64,000 bases of DNA from an uncultured Kushneria sp. GTDB taxonomy: Bacteria > Pseudomonadota > Gammaproteobacteria > Pseudomonadales > Halomonadaceae. The notes under the pieces were generated by a model, which did no database searches, had not been told where the DNA came from, and saw nothing but the letters and a program-made list of their open reading frames with translations. Of this stretch, positions 1 through 9,814 are shown in pieces; position 1 is the first letter of the stretch; each line of letters starts with the position of its first letter. The DNA is taken from assembly GCF_947497025.1 (NCBI RefSeq), contig NZ_CANMFC010000003.1, positions 434,001 to 498,000 on the forward strand, read 5' to 3'. Made by a program: the position numbers and the translations under genes.

Positions 1-438
1 GGCAAAGACAATGGCCGGTACCGGAATGACCAGCACATAGAGCGTGGTCCAGGGTGCGGCCAGAATGAAGGCAAAAAGCACGGCTGACACGGCGCCTGAG
101 GCACCGAGACTTCGATAGTTCGGATCATGTCGATGCGCCAGATAGCTGGGTACGATGGCAGCTACAATGCCGCCCAGATAGAACCCGATAAATCCTGCCG
201 CACCAATATAGGAGACAAAAAAGCGCTCGATGGCGCGCCCAAAGAAAAACAGTGTGAACATGTTGAAAAACAGGTGTGCGCTATTGGCATGCACGAAGCC
301 ATGCGTCACGAAGCGATATATCTGACCGCGTACTATGGCCGGCGGCCAGAACAGCAGTTTCTCGATCAATTGATGATGGGTAAAGCAGGGGATGGAGACC
401 GCGCAGGTCACCGCAATGAGCAAAAGCGTCAGCGTCAT
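1..438 (-). CDS. Rhomboid-family intramembrane serine protease (3' end outside window)
   Basis: Reading the minus strand from an ATG at 438 gives an open frame of 146 codons that runs off the left edge, so the C-terminal part is missing. It contains rhomboid hallmarks: an H-x4-H-x3-N element (His50, His55, Asn59) in an early membrane segment, and GASGAVS with the presumed nucleophile Ser114. Rhomboids cut membrane proteins within the bilayer using a Ser/His dyad; the second catalytic His would lie beyond the window. Several hydrophobic helices are visible. GAGAAAGG just upstream of the ATG can serve as ribosome binding site. It diverges from eutB with 158 bp between them. The substrate cannot be inferred. 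Confidence 0.85.
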   Translation of the reverse strand, partial: MTLTLLLIAVTCAVSIPCFTHHQLIEKLLFWPPAIVRGQIYRFVTHGFVHANSAHLFFNMFTLFFFGRAIERFFVSYIGAAGFIGFYLGGIVAAIVPSYLAHRHDPNYRSLGASGAVSAVLFAFILAAPWTTLYVLVIPVPAIVFA

Positions 439-596
439 GCCTTTCTCGCCTGGAGGATGAGATGCGCCTGATCATAACGCAGAGCACATCGCTGTGCCCG
501 TGTCGTCAACAAGTGTCCCTGTGGTCAGTCTCTGTCTGTCTCGTTTATGCTGAAAGCCGGCATCACGACAAGATCAATAACGATCCGGAGGCGCCC

Positions 597-1988
597 ATGA
601 GCGGCTATCACCATGATATCGGCAGCAAACGCTACCGCTTTGAAAACCTGAAAACGCTGATGGCCTGCGCCACGCCCGAGCGTTCCGGCGATCAACTGGC
701 AGGCATTGCTGCGGCAGACAGCGAAACACGCGCTGCAGCGCAGCTGGCGCTGGCGGAAGTCCCGCTCACGCAATTTCTCGAAGAGATGCTGGTGCCCTAT
801 GAAGACGATGAGGTCACGCGCCTGATCGTTGATGGCCATGACCGGGCCGCCTTTGGCCGCATTGCACACCTGAGCGTGGGCGAGTTTCGCAACTATCTGC
901 TCTCTCATGAGGTCGACAGTGACGTGCTGGCGGTCCTGTCGCCTGGCCTGACGCCTGAAATGGTCGCCGCCGTGGCCAAGATCATGCGTCTGCAGGATCT
1001 GGTGCTGGTGGGGCGAAAGTGCCGGGTGGTCACCGCCTTTCGCAATACCATCGGGCTTGAAGGGCGACTGTCGACCCGGCTACAGCCCAATCATCCCACC
1101 GATCACCCGACCGGCATCGCCGCCAGCATTCTGGATGGACTCTTGTACGGCAACGGTGATGCGGTCATTGGCATCAACCCGGCAACGGATAATACCGGCG
1201 CCGTCGTCACGCTTTTGAAGATGCTCGACGATATCCTCAGCCATTACGAGATCCCCACCCAGAGCTGTGTGCTCACGCATGTCACCACCGCCATCGAAGC
1301 CATCAACCGCGGTGCCCCCACCGATCTGGTCTTTCAGTCCATCTCCGGCACCCAAGCCGCCAATCAGGGGTTTGGGATCGATCTGGCCCTGCTAAAGGAA
1401 GGTCAGGACGCCGCCCTGTCGCTGGGGCGCGGCACGGTGGGCAATAACGTCATGTATTTTGAAACGGGACAGGGCAGCGCGCTGTCGGCCAACGCCCACC
1501 ATGGCGTGGATCAGCAAACGCTCGAGGCACGGGCCTATGCCGTGGCCCGACGGTTTAATCCGCTGCTGGTCAATACGGTGGTGGGCTTTATCGGGCCCGA
1601 GTATCTCTTCAACGGCAAGCAGATCACGCGGGCCGGGCTGGAGGATCATTTCTGCGGCAAGCTGCTCGGCGTCCCAATGGGGTGTGACGTCTGTTACACC
1701 AATCACGCCGAAGCCGATCAGGATGACATGGACGCCCTGTTGACACTGCTGGGCGCCGCCGGCTGCAACTACGTGATGGGCATTCCCGGCTCTGACGACA
1801 TCATGCTCAACTACCAGACCACCTCCTTTCACGACGCGCTCTATGTGCGTGAAGTGCTGGGACTGCGCGCGGCGCCAGAGTTTGAAGCCTGGTTGGAGAA
1901 AATGGCCATCACCGACCGACAGGGCAGGATCATCGTCGATCAGAATCTGCCGGCGCCCTTTGCCCATGCCCTGACGCGGGCGCACTGA
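597..1988 (+). CDS. eutB: Ethanolamine ammonia-lyase heavy chain (EutB)
   Basis: Large catalytic subunit (463 aa, normal family length) of the adenosylcobalamin-dependent enzyme that converts ethanolamine to acetaldehyde and ammonia. RLQPN at residues 161-165 and the GINPATDN segment near 192-199 fit the substrate-binding Arg, Gln and Asn known in enterobacterial EutB, shifted by one residue. The segments FETGQGSA and CDVCYTNHAEAD, which carry the conserved Glu and Asp, are also present. I chose the ATG at 597 because GGAG sits 6 bases upstream; an open frame continues 45 codons further upstream but does not look like EutB. eutC follows 13 bp later. No microcompartment, eutA or regulator gene is adjacent, so this is the short soluble-type eutBC arrangement beside a B12 operon. 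Confidence 0.97.
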   Translation: MSGYHHDIGSKRYRFENLKTLMACATPERSGDQLAGIAAADSETRAAAQLALAEVPLTQFLEEMLVPYEDDEVTRLIVDGHDRAAFGRIAHLSVGEFRNYLLSHEVDSDVLAVLSPGLTPEMVAAVAKIMRLQDLVLVGRKCRVVTAFRNTIGLEGRLSTRLQPNHPTDHPTGIAASILDGLLYGNGDAVIGINPATDNTGAVVTLLKMLDDILSHYEIPTQSCVLTHVTTAIEAINRGAPTDLVFQSISGTQAANQGFGIDLALLKEGQDAALSLGRGTVGNNVMYFETGQGSALSANAHHGVDQQTLEARAYAVARRFNPLLVNTVVGFIGPEYLFNGKQITRAGLEDHFCGKLLGVPMGCDVCYTNHAEADQDDMDALLTLLGAAGCNYVMGIPGSDDIMLNYQTTSFHDALYVREVLGLRAAPEFEAWLEKMAITDRQGRIIVDQNLPAPFAHALTRAH

Positions 1989-2001
1989 TTGGAGAAGTGC
2001 C

Positions 2002-2841
2002 ATGATAGACAAATCACAGACTCCTGAAACAGGCACGCCCCGAACGGTGATCGCCAACCCCTGGCAGCCATTGCGTGAGCACACCGATGCCCGAATCGGC
2101 CTTGGGCGTGCCGGCGGCAGCCTGCCCACCGCGTCACACCTGGCCTTTCAGCTGGCCCATGCCCAGGCCCGCGATGCCGTGCATCTGGCACTCGATACCG
2201 AGCAGATGATGACCGAGCTCGAATCGCGTTTTGACAGCGTCGTTCGCTTGCACAGCCAGGCCGGAGATCGCAGCGAGTATCTGCGCCGCCCCGATCTGGG
2301 ACGAAAGCTCAGTGATGAGAGTGTTGAACAGCTCACCGCCATGAACGTCAAACAGTGCGATCTATCGATCACGGTCGTGGATGGTCTGTCGGCGCGCGCC
2401 GTTCACGAACACGCTGCCACACTGCTGGATCACCTGATCCCGGCATTTGAAGAGCGCGGCTGGTCGGTGGGGCCGGTGGCGCTGATCGAGCAGGGCCGTG
2501 TGGCCATTGGTGATCCGGTGGGCCAGGCACTGGGGGCACGCATGGGGCTGGTGCTGATCGGTGAACGTCCGGGGCTCAGCTCGCCGGACAGTCTGGGCGT
2601 CTACTTCACCTGGGGCCCACAAGCGGGCCGGCGCGACAGCGAGCGCAACTGCATCTCCAACATTCGCCCGCGGGGGCAGGCGTTTGACGCCGCCGCAAGA
2701 TTGATTCTCTATCTACTTGATGAAGCCTGTCGCCGTGAGATCTCCGGGGTCGAGCTCAAGGACGACTCGATCGTGGCATCCGAACTGGGTGATGGCAGCC
2801 AGGGCAACTTCCTGCTGCCGAAAACGCCTACTTCTGAATAA
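2002..2841 (+). CDS. eutC: Ethanolamine ammonia-lyase light chain (EutC)
   Basis: Small subunit (279 aa) of ethanolamine ammonia-lyase; with EutB it forms the coenzyme B12 binding site. Family features visible are the [12 protein letters not shown]-like N-terminal stretch (here [13 protein letters not shown]), the [15 protein letters not shown] segment, and the C-terminal [17 protein letters not shown] stretch. It is co-oriented with eutB 13 bp downstream, clearly one operon. Its last 14 bases overlap, tail to tail, the 3' end of cobQ on the other strand, so the two transcripts must be complementary there unless termination occurs inside a coding sequence. I see no intrinsic terminator at this convergence. 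Confidence 0.96.
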   Translation: MIDKSQTPETGTPRTVIANPWQPLREHTDARIGLGRAGGSLPTASHLAFQLAHAQARDAVHLALDTEQMMTELESRFDSVVRLHSQAGDRSEYLRRPDLGRKLSDESVEQLTAMNVKQCDLSITVVDGLSARAVHEHAATLLDHLIPAFEERGWSVGPVALIEQGRVAIGDPVGQALGARMGLVLIGERPGLSSPDSLGVYFTWGPQAGRRDSERNCISNIRPRGQAFDAAARLILYLLDEACRREISGVELKDDSIVASELGDGSQGNFLLPKTPTSE

Positions 2842-4345
2842 CCGAATCAACCGGCCCTTGAGCATCCTCGAATAGCGGCCAGCGCGACCAGTCGATGGCC
2901 GCTTCGACGTGATCGGCCAGCCGGTCGATCTCACTCATGCGGTGGGCGTCGTAATCAAAAGGCTCAGGCGCCGCCAGACCGGCCCATGCCAGCAGCACGT
3001 TCAACGTGGCCGGATGATCAAACACCCCATGCAGGTAGGTGCCCAGAATTCGGCCATCCTCGGAGAGGGCACCGTCACGTCGGCCATCGTCAAGCGCAAA
3101 AACGCCCTGGGCCAGCCCTTCGCCGAGGCTTTCGCCGACGTGGATCTCATACCCCGTGACCGGGACATGGGCCTCACCCAGCAGGCAGTGCCCGGTAACG
3201 CGATGCAGCTGCTTGGTGGCCTTGAGCGTGGTGGAAAGATCCAGCCAGCCCAGGCCCACACTGTCACCGGCCGGGCCTTCCACGCCGTCCGGGTCGTCAA
3301 TGCGGGTGCCCAGCATCTGATAGCCGCCGCAGATCCCCATCACGCGGCCGCCGTAGCGCAGGTGACGGGCGAGTGCCTCCGGCCAGCCCTGCTCGCGCAG
3401 CCAGTCCAGATCGGCGCGCACGTTCTTGCTCCCCGGCAGAATGATCAGATCCGCCGCACCGAGTTCTTCAGGACAACGCACAAAGCGCACGTTGACCTGA
3501 GGGTGCAGACGCAGGGCGTCAAAGTCGGTGTGGTTGCTGACACGCGGCAACAGGATCACCGCAATATTGAGCCCGTCCGCCGCGCCGGTACTGTCCCCGG
3601 CACGGGACAGGCCGTCCTCGGCCTCCAGGTGCAGGCCCTCAAGCCAGGGCACCACGGCCAGCACCGGCTTGCCGGTACGCGCCTCGAGCCATTCAAGGCC
3701 GGGCTTGAGCAGGTTGATATCGCCGCGAAAGCGGTTGATCACCAGACCCACGACCCGCGCGCGCTCCGAGGCGCTGATGATATCCAGCGTGCCCACCAGA
3801 TGGGCAAACACGCCGCCGCGATCGATATCAGCGATTAAAATGACGGGGCAGTCCACGGCCTCGGCAAAGCCCATGTTAGCCAGATCATGGGCGCGTAGAT
3901 TGATCTCGGCGGCGCTGCCGGCGCCTTCGACCACCACCCGGTCATAACCGCGACAGAGGCGGTCATGGGCGGCCACCACCTGCTTGAGCAGTTGGGGTTT
4001 GTAGGCGTAGTACTCGGCGGCCTTCATGTGGCCGATGGCCTGGCCCGCCACGATGACCTGAGAACCCTGATCGCAGGTGGGCTTTAACAGCACCGGATTG
4101 AAATCAACATGGGCGTCCACTTCGGCGGCCATGGCCTGTACCGCCTGGGCGCGGCCGATTTCGCCGCCATCCACGGTCACGGCGCTGTTGAGTGCCATGT
4201 TCTGCGGCTTGAAGGGCGCCACCTTGAGTCCGCGACGCGTCAGTATCCGACACAGGGCGGTCACCAGCGCGCTCTTGCCGGCATCCGAGGTAGTGCCCTG
4301 GACCATCAGGGTGCGGGATGCCCGAAAGCGATTCGTCTGGCTCAT
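2828..4345 (-). CDS. cobQ: Cobyric acid synthase (CobQ)
   Basis: 505 aa. It amidates the b, d, e and g carboxylates of adenosylcobyrinic acid a,c-diamide, using glutamine and ATP, to give adenosylcobyric acid. The N-terminal synthetase domain starts with a P-loop-like GTTSDAGKS (17-25) followed by KPQNMALNS, typical of CobQ/CbiP. The C-terminal class I glutamine amidotransferase domain has the nucleophile Cys339 in GICGGYQ and His439 in YLHGVFDHP. The ATG at 4345 overlaps the cobN stop by 4 bp, indicating translational coupling. It is the last gene of the riboswitch-led operon and overlaps eutC tail to tail. Confidence 0.97.
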   Translation of the reverse strand: MSQTNRFRASRTLMVQGTTSDAGKSALVTALCRILTRRGLKVAPFKPQNMALNSAVTVDGGEIGRAQAVQAMAAEVDAHVDFNPVLLKPTCDQGSQVIVAGQAIGHMKAAEYYAYKPQLLKQVVAAHDRLCRGYDRVVVEGAGSAAEINLRAHDLANMGFAEAVDCPVILIADIDRGGVFAHLVGTLDIISASERARVVGLVINRFRGDINLLKPGLEWLEARTGKPVLAVVPWLEGLHLEAEDGLSRAGDSTGAADGLNIAVILLPRVSNHTDFDALRLHPQVNVRFVRCPEELGAADLIILPGSKNVRADLDWLREQGWPEALARHLRYGGRVMGICGGYQMLGTRIDDPDGVEGPAGDSVGLGWLDLSTTLKATKQLHRVTGHCLLGEAHVPVTGYEIHVGESLGEGLAQGVFALDDGRRDGALSEDGRILGTYLHGVFDHPATLNVLLAWAGLAAPEPFDYDAHRMSEIDRLADHVEAAIDWSRWPLFEDAQGPVDSVIQK

Positions 4346-7300
4346 GAGGCACGCTCCTCCTGCTCATCGATGCCCAGCAGCAGGTCACGCAGGCGTTCGT
4401 GATACTGCTCGGGAGACTGCCACAGGCCTCGGGAGATGGCGTCCATCAGTGTCTCGCCCATCTCCTTGAGCGCCTGCGGGTTGTGGTCGTTCAGGAATCG
4501 CTGATTGTCCGGGTCCAGTACCAGCGCATCGGTAATCTGTTCGTACTGGTAGTCACTGACCAGCGCCGTGGTGGCGTCCCAGGCAAAGAGATAATCCACG
4601 CTGGCCGCCATCTCGAAGGCGCCCTTGTAGCCGTGGCGCTGCATGGCGCTGATCCACTTCGGATTGGTCACCCGTGAGCGCATGACCCGGTTGAGCTCTT
4701 CCTTGAGGGTGCGCATGCGCGGGCTGGCGGGGTTGGCGTGATCCCCGAAATAGAGCGCCGGCGTGGCCCCCTGCTGGCGGGCGGCGGCGGTCATGCCACC
4801 CTGAAACTGGCTGTAGTCGCCGGAATCGAGCAGATCATGCTCGCGGTTGTCCTGGTTCTGGACGATGCCTTCCAGCGTCGAGAGCCGCTTTTCGAAGGCT
4901 TGCATGGCAGGCTCGCCCTCGACCCCCTTGCCGTAGGCGTAACCGCCCCAGTTGATGTAAGCGCGCGCCAGATCCGCCTCGTCCTGCCAGTGGCCATTGT
5001 CCAGCAGCTTCTGCACGCCGGCGCCGAAGGTGCCCGGGCGTGCGCCAAAAATGCGAAAGCCGGCCTGGCGCCGCGCCGTGGCCTCATCGACGCCTTCAGC
5101 GAGCAGCGCCTCACGCCGGGCCTCGACGTTGGCGGCAATGGTATTGCCGTTGCCGGGCTCGTTGAGATCGACGAGCTTCTGAACGGCGCTGTCATACAGC
5201 GCGATCAGTCCCGGGAAGGCGTCGCGAAAGAACCCGGACACCCGCAGGGTGACATCCACCCGCGGGCGGCCAAGCAGAAAGCCGGGGATGATTTCAAAAT
5301 CGATCACCCGCTGTGAGCCCGAGGCCCAGATCGGACGCACGCCCATCAGGGCGAAGGCCTGGGCGATGTCATCCCCCCCCGTGCGCATGGTGGCGGTGCC
5401 CCATACCGACAGCCCCAGGCTTGTGGGATAGTCGCCGTGCTCCTGCAGGTGGCGCATGATCAGCGCCTCGGCCGATTTCTGGCCCAGCGTCCAGGCCGTT
5501 CTGGTTGGCATGGCGCGGCTGTCGACGCTGTAGAAATTGCGGCCGGTGGGCAGGGTGTCGAGCCGACCGCGGCTGGGCGCGCCGCTGGCGCCTGGAGGAA
5601 CGAACTTGCCTGAAAGGCCATCCATCAGCGCCGAGAGTTCGTTCTCCACGCTCTGATGCAGCAGCGGCAGCAGCGTCTCGCACATGAAGTGGAGCACGGC
5701 GTGGGTCCGGGGCCAGTCAGTCTCGCAAGGCAGCCCGGCATCCGAGGACAGCACGTGCTGCTCGATCAGCTGCGTGCCAAGCAGCTCCAGGCGCTCGCGG
5801 GTATGCGCTGAACTGCGCCAGCCGGTGGCTTCCAGGTCGGCGAGGCATTCAGGCCATGGCCCCTGCCAGGGCCAGGCCTCAACGGCCAGCGGGTCGAAAT
5901 CGTCATGAATCTCGAAAAGCTCCAGATCCATGGCCATCGCTTTCAAAAGGCTCTGTTCGTGGGACTGGCTGCCGCGCGACAGCCGCACCAGTGCCATCAG
6001 GGTGTCACGCAGGGAGGCGTGTTCCGGCAGTTCGCCGAGCACGTGCAGGCCGTCACGAATCTGGGCCTCCTTGATGTCACAGAGGTAGTTGTCCAGCGCG
6101 TCCAGCAGGGTCTGATCGTCTTCAAGCGCCTCATCGATGCTCGGGCGCGTGCCGGCACTGGCCGAGGGTGACAGGCGCAGCTCTTCAAGCACATGGGTAT
6201 GGCGCACCCGCTCGATGATCGCCTCGCGCAGAAACTGCTCGCGGCGCTGATCAAGACCGAGGGCCTGGTAATACTCATCGGTGAGTCGCTCGAGCTCGGC
6301 CAGGTCGTCATGGATGCCGGCACGCGTCATGGGCGGCATCAGGTGATCGATGATCACCGCCTGGGTTCGTCGCTTGGCCTGGGCGCCTTCACCGGGGTCG
6401 TTGACGATAAATGGATAGAGATGCGGCATGGGGCCCAGCACGATATCCGGCCAGCAGGTGTCGGACAGCGCCGTGCCCTTGCCGGGCAGCCACTCGAGAT
6501 TGCCATGCTTGCCGACATGCACAAACGCATCAACGCCATAGACGTGGCGCAGCCAGAAATAGAACGCCAGGTAGCCGTGGGTCGGCGGCAGGTCCGGGTC
6601 GTGATAGGCGGCGTTCTGGTCGATATCAAAGCCCCGCGCCGGCTGCACACCAACAAAGGTCTCGCCCAGTCGCATGCCGGCAATCATCAGGCGCCCCTGG
6701 CGATAGAGAGGATCGTCCTCCGGTGCGCCCCAGCGATCAAACACTGCCTGCTGGCACACCTCCGGCAGTCGCGCAAAGTGCTGCTCGTAGGTGGCAAGCG
6801 ACAGACTCTGCGCGGCCGGGCGCGTGTCAAGGTGCGCCACGTCGTTGGTGATCGTCTGTGTCAGCCACTCGATGAGCGCGGTGGGGTCATGCGGCAGGGC
6901 ATGGGTGACTGGATAACCCGATTCGCGCAATTGAAGAAGAATATTGAGCGTCGAGGCCGGCGTATCGAGCCCCACGCCATTGCCGATGCGCGCATCGCTT
7001 GAGGGGTAGTTGGCCAGCACCAGCGCGATACGCTTGTCCTGATTGGCTTTTTCGGCAAGCCGGACCCAGCGCCGGGCCAGTTCGGTGACAAAGCGGGCCC
7101 GCTCCTCGTGAAGCGCATGAATCACGATGTCGTGCTGACAGCGCGTCGAGTGATAGTGCGCCGACTTGAAGGCGATCGGGCGGGTGATGATGCGCCCATC
7201 CAGCTCCGGCAGCGCGACTTGCATGGCAATGTCACGCGGTCTGAGCCCCATGGGCTGAGCCTGCCAGTCTTCCAGTGTGGTGCCCACCATGATCAGCTGC

Positions 7301-8223
7301 AGGATGGGGATGTGGCGCGTCCAGGGGTGCTGATAGCCGGTCTGCGTGACATCCGCGGTGGCGGCCAGGGCAAAGCCGGTGGTATTGAGCATGATGGCGG
7401 CATGGCTCTGCTCGATCAGCTCATCGAGGGTGTCCAGACACAGGCGCTCCTTGAGCGAGGCCACGGCGACCGGCAATACATTGAAGCCGCCCGCTTCCAG
7501 AATGCCGATCAATGCGTCAAAGACGCTGGTGTTGCCCTGCTGGAGATGGCTTCGATAGAACACCAGTGCCGCCACCGGCTGCTCGGGCTGCCAGCGCGTC
7601 CGCCATTGATTCAGGGTGATGTGACCGGGTGTGGCGGTGAGATCATTGGGCGGGGCATGTAAAACGACCCGCGGCAGCGGCTGAGGTTCGCGCCACGGCC
7701 GGGGGCGATTCAGGAAGCGATCCTCGAGCCAGTTGAGCAGGGCGCGGGTGTTGTCGGCACCGCCTTCGCGCAGGTAGCGCCACACCCGATGCGCCTCCTG
7801 GTAACTCACCGTTCCGGCCTCGAGCAGGCTTTCATCCTCGACGTCTTCACCGGGCACCACGATCAGCGTGCGGCCATCCCGCTGTGCCCACGCCTTCAAC
7901 TGCTCGAGACCATAGGTCCAGTAGGAAGCGCCCCCCAGCAGGGAGAGCACCACCACGCGAGCGCCCTTTGGCGCCTCATCGCCGCGTTGATCCAGCACCC
8001 GGTCGCGATAGAGATCAAACGCGGCGGGTTTTAACAGGTTCATCCAGTTGGCCAGGCGGATGCTGGTATCGCGCTGGGCGTCATCGGCCTCGATCACGGT
8101 GGCCAGCAGGGCCAGTGCACTGTCGGCAGCCGACAGGATCACCAGTTCGGCAGGCGACTGACCGAGATCGACAATGCCGTTGTCATCGCTGAACCCGCCG
8201 GGCTGGGCGGCGAAAAGGTGCAT
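4342..8223 (-). CDS. cobN: Cobaltochelatase subunit CobN
   Basis: 1293 aa, the usual size for the large porphyrin-binding subunit of the ATP-dependent cobaltochelatase, which inserts Co(II) into hydrogenobyrinic acid a,c-diamide. CobN/BchH-family signatures are visible, including [16 protein letters not shown] mid-protein and [11 protein letters not shown] with YFGDHANP near the C-terminus. The partner AAA+/VWA function is supplied by the fused ChlI-ChlD protein at the head of the same operon rather than by CobS and CobT. The start at 8223 has GGAGG about 7 bases upstream. Internal plus-strand open frames across it are compositional shadows. Confidence 0.97.
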   Translation of the reverse strand: MHLFAAQPGGFSDDNGIVDLGQSPAELVILSAADSALALLATVIEADDAQRDTSIRLANWMNLLKPAAFDLYRDRVLDQRGDEAPKGARVVVLSLLGGASYWTYGLEQLKAWAQRDGRTLIVVPGEDVEDESLLEAGTVSYQEAHRVWRYLREGGADNTRALLNWLEDRFLNRPRPWREPQPLPRVVLHAPPNDLTATPGHITLNQWRTRWQPEQPVAALVFYRSHLQQGNTSVFDALIGILEAGGFNVLPVAVASLKERLCLDTLDELIEQSHAAIMLNTTGFALAATADVTQTGYQHPWTRHIPILQLIMVGTTLEDWQAQPMGLRPRDIAMQVALPELDGRIITRPIAFKSAHYHSTRCQHDIVIHALHEERARFVTELARRWVRLAEKANQDKRIALVLANYPSSDARIGNGVGLDTPASTLNILLQLRESGYPVTHALPHDPTALIEWLTQTITNDVAHLDTRPAAQSLSLATYEQHFARLPEVCQQAVFDRWGAPEDDPLYRQGRLMIAGMRLGETFVGVQPARGFDIDQNAAYHDPDLPPTHGYLAFYFWLRHVYGVDAFVHVGKHGNLEWLPGKGTALSDTCWPDIVLGPMPHLYPFIVNDPGEGAQAKRRTQAVIIDHLMPPMTRAGIHDDLAELERLTDEYYQALGLDQRREQFLREAIIERVRHTHVLEELRLSPSASAGTRPSIDEALEDDQTLLDALDNYLCDIKEAQIRDGLHVLGELPEHASLRDTLMALVRLSRGSQSHEQSLLKAMAMDLELFEIHDDFDPLAVEAWPWQGPWPECLADLEATGWRSSAHTRERLELLGTQLIEQHVLSSDAGLPCETDWPRTHAVLHFMCETLLPLLHQSVENELSALMDGLSGKFVPPGASGAPSRGRLDTLPTGRNFYSVDSRAMPTRTAWTLGQKSAEALIMRHLQEHGDYPTSLGLSVWGTATMRTGGDDIAQAFALMGVRPIWASGSQRVIDFEIIPGFLLGRPRVDVTLRVSGFFRDAFPGLIALYDSAVQKLVDLNEPGNGNTIAANVEARREALLAEGVDEATARRQAGFRIFGARPGTFGAGVQKLLDNGHWQDEADLARAYINWGGYAYGKGVEGEPAMQAFEKRLSTLEGIVQNQDNREHDLLDSGDYSQFQGGMTAAARQQGATPALYFGDHANPASPRMRTLKEELNRVMRSRVTNPKWISAMQRHGYKGAFEMAASVDYLFAWDATTALVSDYQYEQITDALVLDPDNQRFLNDHNPQALKEMGETLMDAISRGLWQSPEQYHERLRDLLLGIDEQEERAS

Positions 8224-8259
8224 GCGTCACCCTCCACTAAAGGACTGTCGGGGCTGATA

Positions 8260-9363
8260 TCAGCGGATGTGCTCGTGGTGCTCGGCCTCGGACAGTGCGG
8301 CCTGCAGGCGATCGCGATCCAGACCCTTGCCGATCACCACCAGCCGGGTCTGGCGCGTCTCGTCGCTGCGCCACGGCCGGTCGAAGTGATGGGTGAGGCG
8401 ATTGCCCACCGCGTGCAGCACTTGGCGCATGGGCTTGCCGACATCGACAAATCCCTTGACCCGATAGATGGTCTGTTCGGCCAGTGCCTGTTCCAGCGCC
8501 CTGACCAGGGTGGGGCTGTCCACGCTGCCCAGCGTGATGACGCAGGAGTCAAAATCATCGTGAGCATGGTGGTGCTCGCGTCCGTGGGCGTGATGATCAT
8601 CATGATGGGTGTGAATGTCGTCGGCCCGACCTTCCGAGGCCAGCTGCAGGCCCATGACGGCGGCCACATCGACTTCGCCATGCGTGGCCCAGAGCGTCTT
8701 GACCCGCTCGGGCAGCTCCCCGCGCAGCTGTTGCTCCAGTACCCGGCGCGCCTCGTCGTCCAGTGCATCGCCCTTGCTGATAATGACAAGATCTGCCGAG
8801 GCGAGCTGGTCATCGAGCAGCTCCTGCAGGCTCGGGTCGTGATCCAGACTCTCATCGGCCTGACGCTGTGCCTCGATGCGCTCATGATCATGGGCCACCC
8901 GTCCGGCCGCCAATGCCGGGCCGTCGACGACCGTAATGACACTGTCGACCGTGCAGAACTGCTTGATGTCGGGCCAGTTGAAGGCCTGTACCAGCGGCTT
9001 GGGCAGCGCAAGCCCCGAGGTCTCGATCAGGATGTGATCAATCTGGTCGCGTCGCTCGACCAGCTTTTGCATCACCGGCAAAAACTCCTCTTCCACGGTG
9101 CAGCAGATACAGCCGTTGGCGAGCTCGAAAACGCCCTGTTCGCGTTCGACGGCATCTTCCTCACAGCCTTCGATCTGGCAGCTGCGTACCAGCTCGGCGT
9201 CGACATCCAGCTCGCCAAACTCGTTGACGATCACGGCGATGCGTTTGCCGCCGGCATTGCGCAAAAGGTGTGACAGCAGGGTAGTCTTGCCGCTGCCGAG
9301 AAAGCCGGTGACGACGGTAGCCGGGATCTTGTGCAGCTCGGGGCGTGATTCGATAGAGGACAT
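8260..9363 (-). CDS. cobW: CobW-type GTPase, metallochaperone of B12 synthesis
   Basis: G3E-family GTPase, 367 aa. The P-loop GFLGSGKTT spans residues 20-28, the metal-binding CxCC motif is Cys85-Ile-Cys87-Cys88, and SKGD is the guanine-specificity motif. Residues 251-268 form a histidine-rich insert with about ten His, fitting cobalt delivery to the chelatase, which is the role established for CobW; the metal here is inferred from context. I use the ATG at 9363, which has AGGAG upstream; an 11-codon longer frame exists but lacks a good ribosome site. It lies between cobE and cobN in the operon. Confidence 0.93.
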   Translation of the reverse strand: MSSIESRPELHKIPATVVTGFLGSGKTTLLSHLLRNAGGKRIAVIVNEFGELDVDAELVRSCQIEGCEEDAVEREQGVFELANGCICCTVEEEFLPVMQKLVERRDQIDHILIETSGLALPKPLVQAFNWPDIKQFCTVDSVITVVDGPALAAGRVAHDHERIEAQRQADESLDHDPSLQELLDDQLASADLVIISKGDALDDEARRVLEQQLRGELPERVKTLWATHGEVDVAAVMGLQLASEGRADDIHTHHDDHHAHGREHHHAHDDFDSCVITLGSVDSPTLVRALEQALAEQTIYRVKGFVDVGKPMRQVLHAVGNRLTHHFDRPWRSDETRQTRLVVIGKGLDRDRLQAALSEAEHHEHIR

Positions 9364-9385
9364 GAGGTTCTCCTGACAATAGGAA

Positions 9386-9814
9386 TTATTCGGCAAGGAC
9401 GGTCATTGACGCTGACACGGCCAGCGCACAGGTGGCCTGCGCGCACTGTTGCCGGTTAACGATCAGTCGGGCCGCCGTACCCATCTGCTGGCGGATGGCG
9501 GCCAGTGCGGCGGCCTCGGCGACACCGGGCACGCCATGGAGGCGCCGGGTGGTGTCGCTGACATGGCTCATGGCGGGCTCGCTCTCTCGCAGGGCCTGCG
9601 CCGGCAGGGTGATTAACGGGCAGTGCCAGGCGCTCGCCAGTGAGGTGATGGCGGTTTCATGCTGGCGGCCCGCCAGGGTCGCCAGCAGCGTGATCTGGTC
9701 CGGCTGTAAATTGGCCATGGCCAGCGTTTTCAGCGCCAGCGCCATGAGTGCGTCAGGTGGACAGTCACGTCGACAGCCCACCCCCATGGCGACATGACCG
9801 GCCTCAGCGGGCAT
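9386..9814 (-). CDS. cobE: CobE / CbiG C-terminal domain protein
   Basis: About 142 aa. It matches the CobE/CbiG_C family: GVGCRRDCPPDALMAL near the N-terminus, then TLAGRQHE and a C-terminal VNRQQCAQATCALA. CobE is conserved in aerobic cobalamin operons and has been proposed to act around precorrin handling, but its exact role is unsettled. The start at 9814 gives an 11-bp overlap with cobB; an upstream ATG at 9862 would give a 59-bp overlap and a basic, unconserved extension, so I prefer the shorter form. The next gene, cobW, begins 22 bp after its stop. Confidence 0.85.
   Translation of the reverse strand: MPAEAGHVAMGVGCRRDCPPDALMALALKTLAMANLQPDQITLLATLAGRQHETAITSLASAWHCPLITLPAQALRESEPAMSHVSDTTRRLHGVPGVAEAAALAAIRQQMGTAARLIVNRQQCAQATCALAVSASMTVLAE

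Noticed and set aside
8218-9273. 351-codon plus-strand open frame opposite cobW
   Set aside because: Shadow of the cobW reading frame; no ribosome site or recognisable domain.
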